From contig JBDIBK010000072.1 in assembly GCA_039812845.1 (NCBI GenBank), positions 1 through 20,906 on the forward strand: 20,906 nt of DNA. Direction: 5' to 3'. Below the pieces are notes generated by a model. The model searched no databases and was not told the DNA's origin. It was given only the letters and a program-made list of their open reading frames with translations. This document shows, in pieces, positions 6,563-14,548 of this stretch. How positions within the stretch are numbered: position 1 is the first letter of the stretch; each line of letters starts with the position of its first letter. This stretch comes from JACTMJ01 sp039812845. Lineage in GTDB: Bacteria; Acidobacteriota; Terriglobia; Bryobacterales; Bryobacteraceae. The position numbers were made by a program, and so were the translations under genes.

Positions 6563-8251
6563 CTATCGTCGCAACAGAAAATAATAGTAGTACATCGAAG
6601 CGCTCATCGCTCCGATGCCCAAAAAGATGGCCGTCGCCCAGGCCAGAAAGACGATGCGCCTCTTTCGGCGGACGATCGCGTCATTCTCCAGCAGAGGAAC
6701 GCTTCCCAGCACCGGAAGATTGGAGTAGAGGCGAACGTCCTTCAGATTCTTGAGGGATGCGTCTTTCAATTCCCGGGCTCCCGCGAGACAAAAACCGAAG
6801 AACACGCCCATTGCCAGTCCCACTCCCACGATAATCAGCCGGTTTGGTTCCGACGGCTTCTGCGGAAGGCTCGGCTGATCGAGCATCACGAGGAGTTCGG
6901 ATTGCTTCCGGTTTTCCAGACTGGTCTGCATCTCGGACATCGACCGCCGGCGATTGAGATCGTCATACCGCGCCTTTGCAAGATCGTAGTCGCGGGTCAG
7001 CCGCACATACTCCTGCTCCATCAATGGGCTGGATTCAATCCTTCGGGAGTAGTTGGAAACCAACTCCTGGAGTTTTCCTTGTTGGTTGGTGTCTCTTTCC
7101 GTGGCGGCAGCGATTGCCTGGATCCGCGCCTCCATTTCCGCAATCTGCCGTTCCGCGGCGGCGTCCATCCGCACGGGCTTGGCGGGGGCGGGTTCGCTCG
7201 CCTTGGCCGTCTCGGCGGCGGCTTCTTCCTTCACAAGGTCGTCCCGGGTCTTCTTGAGAACCGCTATCTGGCTTTTCAGCCGAACGACATCCGGATGCGA
7301 TTCCGTGTAGCGTTGCAGCAGCGCGCTCAGCCCCGCTTCCATCTGAAGCAGTTCTCTTTCCGCCTGCATCAGGCGCTCGCTCTTGGCCCGCGTCTTGATG
7401 GAGGTCTCGGAGGTGGGTCCCCCGCGCCTGGCCTGTTCCTTGAGCAAGGCCAACTGGCTCTCCAGATACATCTTCTCCGTCCCGTAGCGGCTCAAGCGGT
7501 CCGCAACCGCCTCCAGGTTGGATTGGTACACCCGCTGCTGCGCCAGGTTCGATGCTACCTGGTCGGGAAGCCGGCCCTGGTTCGCCAGACGGAACTGCGT
7601 CAGAGCGCCTTCAATCCGGTCGAGGTCCGCCTTCGCACCGTTCACCTGATCGTCCAGGAATTGCGTGGTGGAGGAAGAGCGGTCGAACTGGCCCTGGTTG
7701 GTCAGCCGAATAAACTTCTCAACGATTTCGCGAACGACCTTCTGCGCCGTGTATTGGTCGTGGTAAGAATACGTGATCTGGAACGCCACCGAATCTTCAT
7801 TCGGAGAGCCCCCGGAGAAGCGGATCTGGTTGATGTGAACCGCCTTCCGCATGGTCTCCACCACGTCTTCCATGGGCTTCTTTTTGACTTCGTCGGGGTA
7901 GAGATTCAGGCTGCGGATGATTTCTATCAGTCCGTCGCGGCTGAGCACTTCCTGCTGAATCGCATTGATGCGGCTCACCATCTGGCTGCTCGAACCGCTG
8001 GGGATCAGGCTTTGCGGCACCTGGGGCGGAGTGATGCGCATGGACGCTTCGGAGATATAGGTGTCCGGCCAAAGATAGGCCACGATCACCGCCACCACCA
8101 GCGCGGCAAACGCCGGGGCGAGCACCCAGTTCAGGTGCCGCCGGGCGATGTCCAGATAGTCCGCCACATCCAGCGGGCGTCGCGCGATATTGTAGCTGTC
8201 GGGAGTTCCTGAAACGTTGCTGAACCCCGACGGCGGAAGCTGATCGATCAT
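6563..8251 (-). CDS. Wzz-type polysaccharide co-polymerase / chain-length determinant
   Basis: This 562-residue inner-membrane protein should set chain length and couple export of an exopolysaccharide. It has a Wzz domain with a first membrane segment at about 41-60, a long periplasmic region rich in predicted coiled coil (about 190-420, with heptad-like Leu/Ala/Glu/Arg stretches), a Pro-rich segment (PSLPQKPSEP) just before the second membrane segment (about 472-492), and a third near the C-terminus (about 533-553), followed by a Tyr-rich tail. The frame extends to 8341, but the ATG at 8251 has AAGG at a good distance and begins the family-like sequence. The kinase domain is not fused but encoded downstream. 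Confidence 0.9.
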   Translation of the reverse strand: MIDQLPPSGFSNVSGTPDSYNIARRPLDVADYLDIARRHLNWVLAPAFAALVVAVIVAYLWPDTYISEASMRITPPQVPQSLIPSGSSSQMVSRINAIQQEVLSRDGLIEIIRSLNLYPDEVKKKPMEDVVETMRKAVHINQIRFSGGSPNEDSVAFQITYSYHDQYTAQKVVREIVEKFIRLTNQGQFDRSSSTTQFLDDQVNGAKADLDRIEGALTQFRLANQGRLPDQVASNLAQQRVYQSNLEAVADRLSRYGTEKMYLESQLALLKEQARRGGPTSETSIKTRAKSERLMQAERELLQMEAGLSALLQRYTESHPDVVRLKSQIAVLKKTRDDLVKEEAAAETAKASEPAPAKPVRMDAAAERQIAEMEARIQAIAAATERDTNQQGKLQELVSNYSRRIESSPLMEQEYVRLTRDYDLAKARYDDLNRRRSMSEMQTSLENRKQSELLVMLDQPSLPQKPSEPNRLIIVGVGLAMGVFFGFCLAGARELKDASLKNLKDVRLYSNLPVLGSVPLLENDAIVRRKRRIVFLAWATAIFLGIGAMSASMYYYYFLLRR

Positions 8252-8398
8252 GATACCTTCACTTTTTTCCCAGCCTGTTGCCGGTGCACTCCACGAACTT
8301 CGCTTCACAAGCCGGCGCAATCTTGGAAGCCCAATCGCCACTCAATTTCGGGAACGGAACATCCTCCACGCCGGCGGCGCGCCGCTTTGCGCGGAATC

Positions 8399-9058
8399 CT
8401 AAGGAACCACGATCAGATCGCCGTTCTTCAGCTCGATATTCTGTTCCATATTCTTGCCTTCAATCACGTCGTTATAATTGAAGCGAAATCGCTCATCCCC
8501 GCGGATAATCGTGATCTTCTTTTTGTTCGCAAAGTCGCGGAATCCGCCGGAATTGGTGAGCGCGTCGAGCACCGTGGTGGTGCTCAGCAGCGGATAGGAT
8601 CCCGGACGCCCCACCTCGCCCGTAATCGTATATTTCTTGCTGCGGACCTGCTCCACCGTCACCATCACGCTCGGATTATTGATAAATTCCTTCAGCTTCG
8701 TGGCGATGGTTTCCGAGAGCACCTTCGGCGTCGTCTTGTTCGCATCGATATCGCCGATCAGCGGCATCGTAATCTTGCCGTCCGGCCGAACGCTCTGCTG
8801 TACGCTCAATTCGGGTTCCCGCCAAACCCGCACCTGCAGCACATCCTCCGGGCCGATCTGGTAGCTGGACGGGTCGACGATGCCTGGAAAGTTCGTGCTG
8901 AGCCGCTGGTCCGGGATGCCGGCGTCCGTCGCCGGAGGCGTTGCCGGTTGGGGCGTATCCTGGCAGAGCGCCACCCCAGCGAGTGTTACGGTCATCAGCG
9001 CCACAACCCCCACGAGCCGCGCCATGGAACAAAAATTGCTTTTGGGAGGAATTCTCAT
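8399..9058 (-). CDS. Polysaccharide export protein (Wza-like, Poly_export plus SLBB)
   Basis: This protein of about 219 residues is exported to the periplasm or outer membrane. A hydrophobic signal segment (about 13-32) precedes the Poly_export domain, recognisable from YQIGPEDVLQVRVWREPELS (66-85) and the RPDGKITMPLIGDI stretch, and then an SLBB domain (about 143-190, GEVGRPGSYPL). It is much shorter than E. coli Wza (379 residues): it has one SLBB domain and no obvious C-terminal helix. It also lacks a canonical lipobox, since the signal ends VALCQ. The ATG at 9058 is taken as start; ATG at 9025 or GTG at 9070 are alternatives, and none has a clear Shine-Dalgarno. It is first of three EPS genes on this strand. 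Confidence 0.88.
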   Translation of the reverse strand: MRIPPKSNFCSMARLVGVVALMTVTLAGVALCQDTPQPATPPATDAGIPDQRLSTNFPGIVDPSSYQIGPEDVLQVRVWREPELSVQQSVRPDGKITMPLIGDIDANKTTPKVLSETIATKLKEFINNPSVMVTVEQVRSKKYTITGEVGRPGSYPLLSTTTVLDALTNSGGFRDFANKKKITIIRGDERFRFNYNDVIEGKNMEQNIELKNGDLIVVP

Positions 9059-9464
9059 ATTAGACAACACGTTATAGAGTAGTATCGGGTTTCCAGGCAG
9101 TTCCTCTTATTTTACAGCAGGTTGTCCCGCCGCCAAAGCTCCCCTGGGGTGATGCGGAAGGTCCTGCCGCCGCTGCCGGCCTCGCCAACCGGTGCCAGAC
9201 CAGGCGCAAGCGCTCTGGAAGCCAGCGTCCAGCCTCGCATCGAGTACGTATTTCCATTGTGCCGTTTTTTTGGAAAAAGAGATAGCCAGTACCCTAGTAC
9301 TAGAGCGTCCTACGCGGTCTACCGTAGTCCCTGTAATTTACGGGAAGAAGGGGACGCACCGTGCGCGATATTGATAATCGAAGATCCGCAAACTCCGCTG
9401 CATCGTTCGCGGCACCGTTGAATCCGATGAAGGGCGAATCCGATGATGAGAGATTAATGTCTGT
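9059..9464. other. Divergent intergenic region between the EPS genes and the EVE gene
   Basis: This 406-bp stretch has no convincing gene. It must contain promoters for both directions. It holds the palindrome CTAGTACTAG (9294-9303) and an inverted pair CCGTA (9322-9326) / TACGG (9339-9343), plus a T7/A5 tract around 9264-9278. A candidate minus-strand promoter is listed separately. No clear promoter for the EVE gene was found. Confidence 0.6.
9109..9136 (-). promoter_or_regulatory. Candidate promoter of the EPS export genes
   Basis: On the minus strand TTGGCG (9136-9131, four of six -35 positions) is followed after 16 bp by TAAAAT (9114-9109, five of six -10 positions). This would give a leader of about 45 nt before the Wza-like ATG. 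A second possible -10, TATAAC, lies nearer the gene but has no reasonable -35. Confidence 0.35.
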
Positions 9465-9890
9465 ATGCCGAAGCACCGTTGCTTTCTTGCCAAGACCGAA
9501 CCCGATGTCTACTCCATTGCCGACCTGTCTCGCGATGGCCGCACAACCTGGGATGGCGTCCGCAACGCGCAAGCCAGGATCGCGATGCGGGCGATGAGCC
9601 TGGGAGACCCCGTGCTCTTCTATCACAGCGGAGGCGCATCGGAAATCGTAGGCCTCGCCCGCGTGGCAAGCGCGCCCGTGGACGCCCCCGGCGATCCTAA
9701 GATGACCGTCGCCGATCTCGAATATGTCCACACCCTCAGCGAGCCCGTCACGCTCAAAGCCGTGAAAGCGAGCGGACTCTTCGCCGATTTCGCCCTGGTG
9801 CGCCAGGGCCGTCTTTCCACGATGGAAGTTCCCAAGGCGTTCACCAACTGGCTTAAGAAGCAGCGCCCGGAACTGAAGGATCTTCTATAA
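9465..9890 (+). CDS. EVE domain-containing protein
   Basis: This 141-residue single-domain protein matches the EVE/thymocyte nuclear protein 1-like family of the PUA superfamily. Visible signatures are KTEPDVYS (10-17), WDGVRNAQAR (29-38), the core strand VLFYHSG (50-56), GLARV, and RLSTMEV near the C-terminus. EVE domains bind modified bases in DNA or RNA, and members occur alone or fused in restriction systems. No restriction or modification gene is next to it here, so a housekeeping RNA/DNA-base-binding role is more likely. The ATG at 9465 has only a weak purine-rich stretch upstream. The last codons overlap the end of the convergent gene. Confidence 0.9.
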   Translation: MPKHRCFLAKTEPDVYSIADLSRDGRTTWDGVRNAQARIAMRAMSLGDPVLFYHSGGASEIVGLARVASAPVDAPGDPKMTVADLEYVHTLSEPVTLKAVKASGLFADFALVRQGRLSTMEVPKAFTNWLKKQRPELKDLL

Positions 9891-12539
9891 CGCGCGGACC
9901 GCAGCTTCCAGACGCCGCGCGATGGCTCCCGCGTCTTCCGAAGCGCCAAAGCGCAGCGCTTGCCCCAGGCGAATCGTCAGTTCGCCCTTGCGCGCCACGC
10001 GGCGCCCCCGCTCGCGCATCTCGTGAATTCCATCCAGCCTCACGGGCACGACGGGCAACTCCAGTTCCTTGGCCAAAATGCCGATTCCCTGTTCAAACGG
10101 CGCCATCTCCCCAGAGAAAGAACGGCGGCCCTCCGGAAAAACCAGGATCGAATAACCCCGGTCGGCCAGCTTGCCCGCATGCTGGAAGGCCCGCCGGAAT
10201 CCGCTCGTGCGCGGCAGCGGGAAGACCGCGTACACCAGCACCACCAGCAGATACTGAACCGGCAGCCAAAGCCTCCAATACCAGCGCTCTTCCGCGGCGG
10301 GATATTTGTACCCGCGCAGCATCTCTCCGCTCATCGCGATCGCCAGCCGCCGGGCGCGCCTCCAGGGCAGCCGCCCCGCCAGCAGCGCGCCATCCACCGA
10401 GGTCACGTGGTTGGCGACGTAGAGCGCCGGGCCATCGATCTCCGCAAGATGCTCCACGCCCACAACGCGCGCCCGCGCCGAATAGAACCGCGCGAGCGGA
10501 CGCATCGCCACGGCGCAGAACACCTGCCGGATTGCCGAGGCCCACCAGGAGAATGGCCACTGTGCGAACGGGTATGGCCGCTCCCGATGTGCCATGGCCC
10601 CCGCCGCCGCCGTTCGAACCGCGGCCGCTCTGTCCGTGCCCTCCGAAACCGCCCGCTTCGCGCTCTCGCTGCCTGAAGCGCTGGCCTCCTCCTCGGCCGA
10701 ATCCCCGGCCAGCATCGCCCGCAGGTCCCGAATCGTCGTCGTCTCCGTAAAAGCGGATTCCTCCAGCCGCACCTGGAATCGCGCTTCGAGCGCCGCCAGC
10801 AACTGCACCCTTCCGAGGGAATCGAGGCCGAGATCGCTCCCAAGCCGCAGGTCCCCTCTTAGTGGCCCTTCCCAGTGCGCCCCGTTGGCGGCCAGGAAAG
10901 TCTCCAGCACCCCTTCGCGCCCAGCCCCCCCGTTCCGCCCGGCAGTGAGCGCCTGCGCCATCTCCGTTACCGCCGCCCGGCGCACCTTGCGCGTGGCCGT
11001 TCGGGGGAAGTCCGGTTCCGGCCAAATCGCCCAGCGCGCGATTCGCTGATACGCTTCGAGGCGCGCGTTTGCCCGTTCCACCGCGTGCTTGATCTCGTCC
11101 GATGCAGCACCGGCCGGATGGGCGGGCAGCAGCATCGCGAAGGGTTCCGGCCCGCTTGGCCCCTCCACGCCCACTACGACGGCGTCGCGAATCGCAGATT
11201 CCTCGCGCAGCGCAGCCTCCAGGTCGTCCGGCACGATATTCATGCCGTTCGCCGCCACAATCAGCTCTTTGCTCCGCCCCCGGAAGAACAGATTGCCGCT
11301 TTCGTCCGCCTCCGCCAGATCGCCCGTGGCGAACCAGGAGGAGCCTTCCGCCAGCGGGGCAACGCCCCCCTCGCGCGTCCAATAGCCCGGCGAGACATTC
11401 TGCCCGCGCACCAGAATCTCTCCGCCCTCCGCGATGCGAATCTCCCGCCCCGGCATGGATTTGCCGATGCTGCCGCGGCTCATCTTGAACGGATGGTTGA
11501 CGCTGATCAGCGATGCCGTCTCCGTCATCCCATACCCCTGGATCACCGCGCAGCCCATGCCGTGCCAGAGCGATTCGGTTTCCGCGGGCAGGGAAGCGCC
11601 GCCGCAGACGAAGGCCCAGAACTTCCATCCCAGCCGCCGGTGAACGTCCCGAAACAGCCACCATCGGCGCAGAAAATGAACTCCTCGCGCCAGTTCCAGC
11701 CTTCGCGCGAAACCGTCTTCGCCCCATCGGGCCTCGCTTCCCCGGCGCAGTTCGGTGCCCAGCACTTCGAGATATCGCGGCACCGTCACCATTACGGAGA
11801 TCCTCCGCCCGTGAAGGGCATCCACGACATCCGCCGGGCTGAGTTCCGGAAGAAAGTGCATCTCACCCCGCAGCAGCGGCGGGATGAACAGCCCCATCAT
11901 CTGCCCAAACACATGCGAAAGCGGCAACTGCACCAGGAACCGCAGCGGATGAAAGGGGCGCTCCCAGCGCCGGTAACGCGCAATCTCGCGTTCGAGCGGT
12001 TCGAGACTCGCCAGCGTGTTTCCGTGCGTGAGGCAGACGCCCTTCGGCGACGCGGTCGAGCCGGAAGTGTAGATGATCTGCGCGAGCGTCTCCCTCGTGA
12101 TGCCGTCCATCGCGGGCGGGAGCGCGGGGCAGCCGGCCACCGTTTCGCTCAAGCTCTCGAATCGCAGACAGCGGAGGCGGCCGGTGTCCTGCGCCGCGTT
12201 CTCATCGCCGTGCATCAGCAGGCCCGCCTGCGTGTCTTCGGCGATTCGGGCAATATATGCCGCGCTCGCCTGCGCATCCACCGGTACCGCCACCACTCCC
12301 GCTGCCAGGCATCCCCAGAATGCCGCGGCCCATTCCCCGCTGTTCAGGCTCCACAGGATCACCCGATCTCCCGCCGCCAGCCCTTGCGTTTCCCGCAGCC
12401 AGCGCGCCGTTCGCCACGCGAGTTCCGCCAGCTCCCGGTAGCTCATCCGGTGCGTCCGAAGGCCCCGTGCATAAACGTACGCCGTATCGCCGCCGGCACG
12501 CTGGAAGTCGGCGAGATAGCTTGGCAGGTTCAGCCGCAC
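9885..12539 (-). CDS. Fused acyl-AMP ligase, acyl carrier protein and PlsC-type acyltransferase
   Basis: This 884-residue protein has three domains. Residues about 1-530 form an AMP-binding fatty acid ligase: P-loop YTSGSTASPKG (157-167), GYGMTE (335-340), TGDL (405-408), hinge region about 420-440, C-terminal Lys518 in ATRKVRR. Residues about 540-612 form an acyl carrier domain with the phosphopantetheine serine in GLDSLGR (Ser574). After an Ala/Glu-rich linker, residues about 680-884 form a lysophospholipid acyltransferase with NHVTSVD (710-716), FPEGRRS (801-807) and VPVRLDG. It could activate a fatty acid, load it on its own carrier and transfer it to a lysophospholipid, like E. coli Aas but in the opposite domain order and with a built-in carrier. 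Start is GTG at 12539 with AAAGGAA upstream. Confidence 0.92.
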   Translation of the reverse strand: MRLNLPSYLADFQRAGGDTAYVYARGLRTHRMSYRELAELAWRTARWLRETQGLAAGDRVILWSLNSGEWAAAFWGCLAAGVVAVPVDAQASAAYIARIAEDTQAGLLMHGDENAAQDTGRLRCLRFESLSETVAGCPALPPAMDGITRETLAQIIYTSGSTASPKGVCLTHGNTLASLEPLEREIARYRRWERPFHPLRFLVQLPLSHVFGQMMGLFIPPLLRGEMHFLPELSPADVVDALHGRRISVMVTVPRYLEVLGTELRRGSEARWGEDGFARRLELARGVHFLRRWWLFRDVHRRLGWKFWAFVCGGASLPAETESLWHGMGCAVIQGYGMTETASLISVNHPFKMSRGSIGKSMPGREIRIAEGGEILVRGQNVSPGYWTREGGVAPLAEGSSWFATGDLAEADESGNLFFRGRSKELIVAANGMNIVPDDLEAALREESAIRDAVVVGVEGPSGPEPFAMLLPAHPAGAASDEIKHAVERANARLEAYQRIARWAIWPEPDFPRTATRKVRRAAVTEMAQALTAGRNGGAGREGVLETFLAANGAHWEGPLRGDLRLGSDLGLDSLGRVQLLAALEARFQVRLEESAFTETTTIRDLRAMLAGDSAEEEASASGSESAKRAVSEGTDRAAAVRTAAAGAMAHRERPYPFAQWPFSWWASAIRQVFCAVAMRPLARFYSARARVVGVEHLAEIDGPALYVANHVTSVDGALLAGRLPWRRARRLAIAMSGEMLRGYKYPAAEERWYWRLWLPVQYLLVVLVYAVFPLPRTSGFRRAFQHAGKLADRGYSILVFPEGRRSFSGEMAPFEQGIGILAKELELPVVPVRLDGIHEMRERGRRVARKGELTIRLGQALRFGASEDAGAIARRLEAAVRAL

Positions 12540-12721
12540 AATGTTCCTTTCGCGGTTCCTTTCTCAGTTTCTTTCGCAGGCACCTCGCGCTGCTTGCGAG
12601 ACGCTCCGCACGGCGACTTTGAAGCACTTGCCGAATTGCTTGTCGATCTGCTGGGAGCGTCTTTCATCCTTTTGATACCATCTTCTGGCGGCCAGCACGT
12701 TCGCCGCTTGCAACCCTAACT

Positions 12722-12726
12722 GGAGG
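12722..12726 (+). promoter_or_regulatory. Ribosome binding site that fixes a TTG start
   Basis: GGAGG lies 7 nt before the TTG at 12734, a strong Shine-Dalgarno at normal spacing. There is no competing in-frame ATG nearby before the twin-arginine motif, so TTG is taken as the start of the GH172 gene. Confidence 0.7.
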
Positions 12727-12733
12727 ACCCAAA

Positions 12734-13945
12734 TTGACTCAAAACAACAACCCCAACACACCGCCGCGGCGCGACTTTCTGCGCCGGGCCGCCCGCACGG
12801 CGGGAATCGCTCCCGTCGCCGGTCTCGCCGCTGGCCTGGCTTCATCGGCCGCGGCCGCGCAGACCTCCCCAACCGGTGGGGACCTCAGCATTCTTCCTTC
12901 CTATGCGCGCAGGCTCAACTATCGCTCGCTGAAGCAATCGAGCCACGATACCACTGGCGGCAATTCGGACAGCTATCGGATCGCGCCCGGCGACACTCAG
13001 TTGCTGTTTGATTCTCAAAAGCCCGGCGTGATTACGCACATCTGGTTTACGATCGCCTCGAACAGCCTCTTCCACCTCAAGGAACTTGTCCTTCGCGCGT
13101 ACTGGGACGGCAATCCGAAGCCCAGCGTCGAGGTCCCCATCGGCGACTTCTTTGGACTCAATCTGGCGGATTACGTCATTTACGAATCGGAGTATCTGGC
13201 CTGTTCGCCCGGAAAGTCGCTCAACTGTTATTTCGCCATGCCATACAAGAAGGCGGCCCGAATGACGGTGACGAACGAAGGGGCGCTGCCCGTCGGGGCA
13301 TTCTATTCCAATATCGATTACCTTGAAGTGCCCGCTCTGCCCGCCGATGCCGTGTATTTCCACGCGCAGTACCGCCAGGGGGCTCCGAACAAACCCACCA
13401 CGCTCGATTGGAAGACGAACGGCGACGCGGAACAGAAGAATCCAGACGGCAAACTGAACTACGTTTACGTGGAAACCCGCGGCCAGGGCCATCTGATGGG
13501 GGTCACGCTGGGCGTCCAGCAGAATCAGCAGTTCTGGATGGGCGAAGGCGACGACATGATCTTCATCGATGATGAGACGAAGCCGCTGATTATCGGCACC
13601 GGGTCTGAGGACTACTTTCTGGGAAGCTGGAACTTCGGCGGCCGCGACGGTGCCAGGGCCTTCGCGCACGCCATGTATGGCGCTCAGGACATCAAGCTGC
13701 CCGAACGCACCGGAGGGCGCTATCTCTGCTATCGCTGGCACGGCGACAACCCGGTCACCTTCCAGCGATACCTGAAGCACACGATGGAGCACGGCCACGC
13801 CAACCATCGCGCCGATAATTTCTATTCCTGCTGCTATTGGTATCAGACGGAGCCGGCAACCGATTTTCCGGCGCTGCCGCCAGTCGCGGAACGCATTCCC
13901 ACGCTGCATGCCACTGGCGGCCCCGGGAGCCCGGCGAAGGAATAG
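12734..13945 (+). CDS. Tat-exported GH172 (DUF2961) glycoside hydrolase-like protein
   Basis: The 403-residue protein begins with a twin-arginine signal (RRDFLRRAAR at 12-21, hydrophobic stretch to about 42, cleavage near AAAQ), so it is folded in the cytoplasm and exported by Tat. The rest is a DUF2961 domain, now CAZy GH172, whose characterised members act on fructofuranose or arabinofuranose linkages. The acidic motifs GEGDD (Glu271) and GTGSEDYF (Glu292) are 21 residues apart, the same spacing I recall for the catalytic pair Glu270/Glu291 of the Bifidobacterium enzyme. Substrate is unknown. It is divergent from the acyltransferase fusion across a 194-bp gap, where a weak extended -10 (TGATACCAT, 12673-12681) may drive it. 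A hairpin terminator follows. Confidence 0.88.
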   Translation: MTQNNNPNTPPRRDFLRRAARTAGIAPVAGLAAGLASSAAAAQTSPTGGDLSILPSYARRLNYRSLKQSSHDTTGGNSDSYRIAPGDTQLLFDSQKPGVITHIWFTIASNSLFHLKELVLRAYWDGNPKPSVEVPIGDFFGLNLADYVIYESEYLACSPGKSLNCYFAMPYKKAARMTVTNEGALPVGAFYSNIDYLEVPALPADAVYFHAQYRQGAPNKPTTLDWKTNGDAEQKNPDGKLNYVYVETRGQGHLMGVTLGVQQNQQFWMGEGDDMIFIDDETKPLIIGTGSEDYFLGSWNFGGRDGARAFAHAMYGAQDIKLPERTGGRYLCYRWHGDNPVTFQRYLKHTMEHGHANHRADNFYSCCYWYQTEPATDFPALPPVAERIPTLHATGGPGSPAKE

Positions 13946-14001
13946 CGCACCCGCTCCCCGCCGCTGGAGATGCGGGAAACGGGCTTCGAATCCGCTTCGC
14001 T

Positions 14002-14040
14002 CCGTCCACAATCGCGGGCACTTCCCTCGATTGTGGACGG
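14002..14040 (+). terminator. Strong hairpin after the GH172 gene
   Basis: CCGTCCACAATCG (14002-14014) pairs perfectly with CGATTGTGGACGG (14028-14040), leaving a 13-nt loop. It lies 56 bp after the GH172 stop and is followed by TTAACTTCCTT, a T-rich but not pure T-tract. It is the most likely transcription end for the gene. Confidence 0.6.
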
Positions 14041-14108
14041 TTAACTTCCTTATGAATGTAGACTAATCCGTAAAGTATCGCTGGTATTTCCCTCGAATCT
14101 GTGACATT

Positions 14109-14123
14109 CTCCTGTCTCAGGAG
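14109..14123 (+). promoter_or_regulatory. Hairpin that buries the Shine-Dalgarno of the small secreted protein
   Basis: CTCCTG (14109-14114) and CAGGAG (14118-14123) form a perfect 6-bp stem with a 3-nt TCT loop. The right arm contains most of the ribosome binding site AGGAGG (14119-14124), which lies 4 nt before the ATG at 14129. In the mRNA this hairpin would hide the ribosome binding site and could throttle translation or respond to temperature, a protein or another RNA. Confidence 0.6.
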
Positions 14124-14128
14124 GGACT

Positions 14129-14440
14129 ATGCGCAAAAATCTGATTGTCCTCGTTCTGGGAATCGCCGTGGCAACCTCAATGGCCATGGCCGAGAGTTGG
14201 ACCGGTTACGTTTCCGACGCCAAGTGCGGCGCAAAACACAACAAAGGCACCCAGGCCGACGTCAACTGCGTTAACGCCTGCATCAAAGGCGGATCCGAAG
14301 CCGTTCTGGTGGTTGGCGACAAGGTGGTGCCGATTGCCAACAAGGACAAGGTGGCCGAATTCCACGGCAAGAAAGTCACCGTCACCGGCACGCTGGAAGG
14401 CGAGAAGATCACCGTCGAATCCGCAAAGGCCGCTCAATAA
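14129..14440 (+). CDS. Small secreted Cys/His protein, DUF5818-like
   Basis: The 103-residue precursor has a signal peptide (residues 1-21, cleavage after AMA) and a mature part of about 82 residues. It starts WTGYVSDAKCGAKH and ends with strands VTVTGTLEGEKITVES, as in small OB-like secreted proteins common in Acidobacteriota and annotated as DUF5818 (family name from memory). Cys33, His37, Cys47 and Cys51 (CxxxH and CxxxC) are well placed for a disulphide or a metal site. Function is unknown. The gene has a very strong Shine-Dalgarno, partly inside the hairpin just upstream, and is bounded by hairpins on both sides, so it is probably monocistronic. Confidence 0.75.
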   Translation: MRKNLIVLVLGIAVATSMAMAESWTGYVSDAKCGAKHNKGTQADVNCVNACIKGGSEAVLVVGDKVVPIANKDKVAEFHGKKVTVTGTLEGEKITVESAKAAQ

Positions 14441-14469
14441 TAGGCCTCGGAAGAGAACCAACACTTTCA

Positions 14470-14495
14470 GAGAGGCGGCGGCAATGCCGCCTCTC
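14470..14495 (+). terminator. Hairpin terminator after the small secreted protein gene
   Basis: GAGAGGCGGC (14470-14479) and GCCGCCTCTC (14486-14495) form a perfect 10-bp stem with a 6-nt loop, 29 bp after the stop codon. Only a short TTT follows at 14500-14502, so termination may be incomplete or helped by other factors. Confidence 0.65.
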
Positions 14496-14548
14496 GGCGT
14501 TTGGCAGCATCGAACTTGGCCTCGGTCGCATGAGCTAAAATCAGGCCT

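Noticed and set aside
6455..8212. 585-codon plus-strand frame antisense to the Wzz gene
   Set aside because: His/Arg/Leu-rich shadow with no motif; the minus-strand frame has a full Wzz architecture.
8252..8341. N-terminal extension of the Wzz protein
   Set aside because: The 30 extra residues are Arg-rich and unlike the family, and the ATG at 8251 has a ribosome binding site.
9181..9198. Minus-strand TGGCAC...TTGGC resembling a sigma-54 promoter
   Set aside because: The GG and GC elements are 9 bp apart instead of the required 10.
10875..12719. 614-codon plus-strand frame antisense to the acyltransferase fusion
   Set aside because: The opposite frame carries all ligase and carrier motifs; this one has none.
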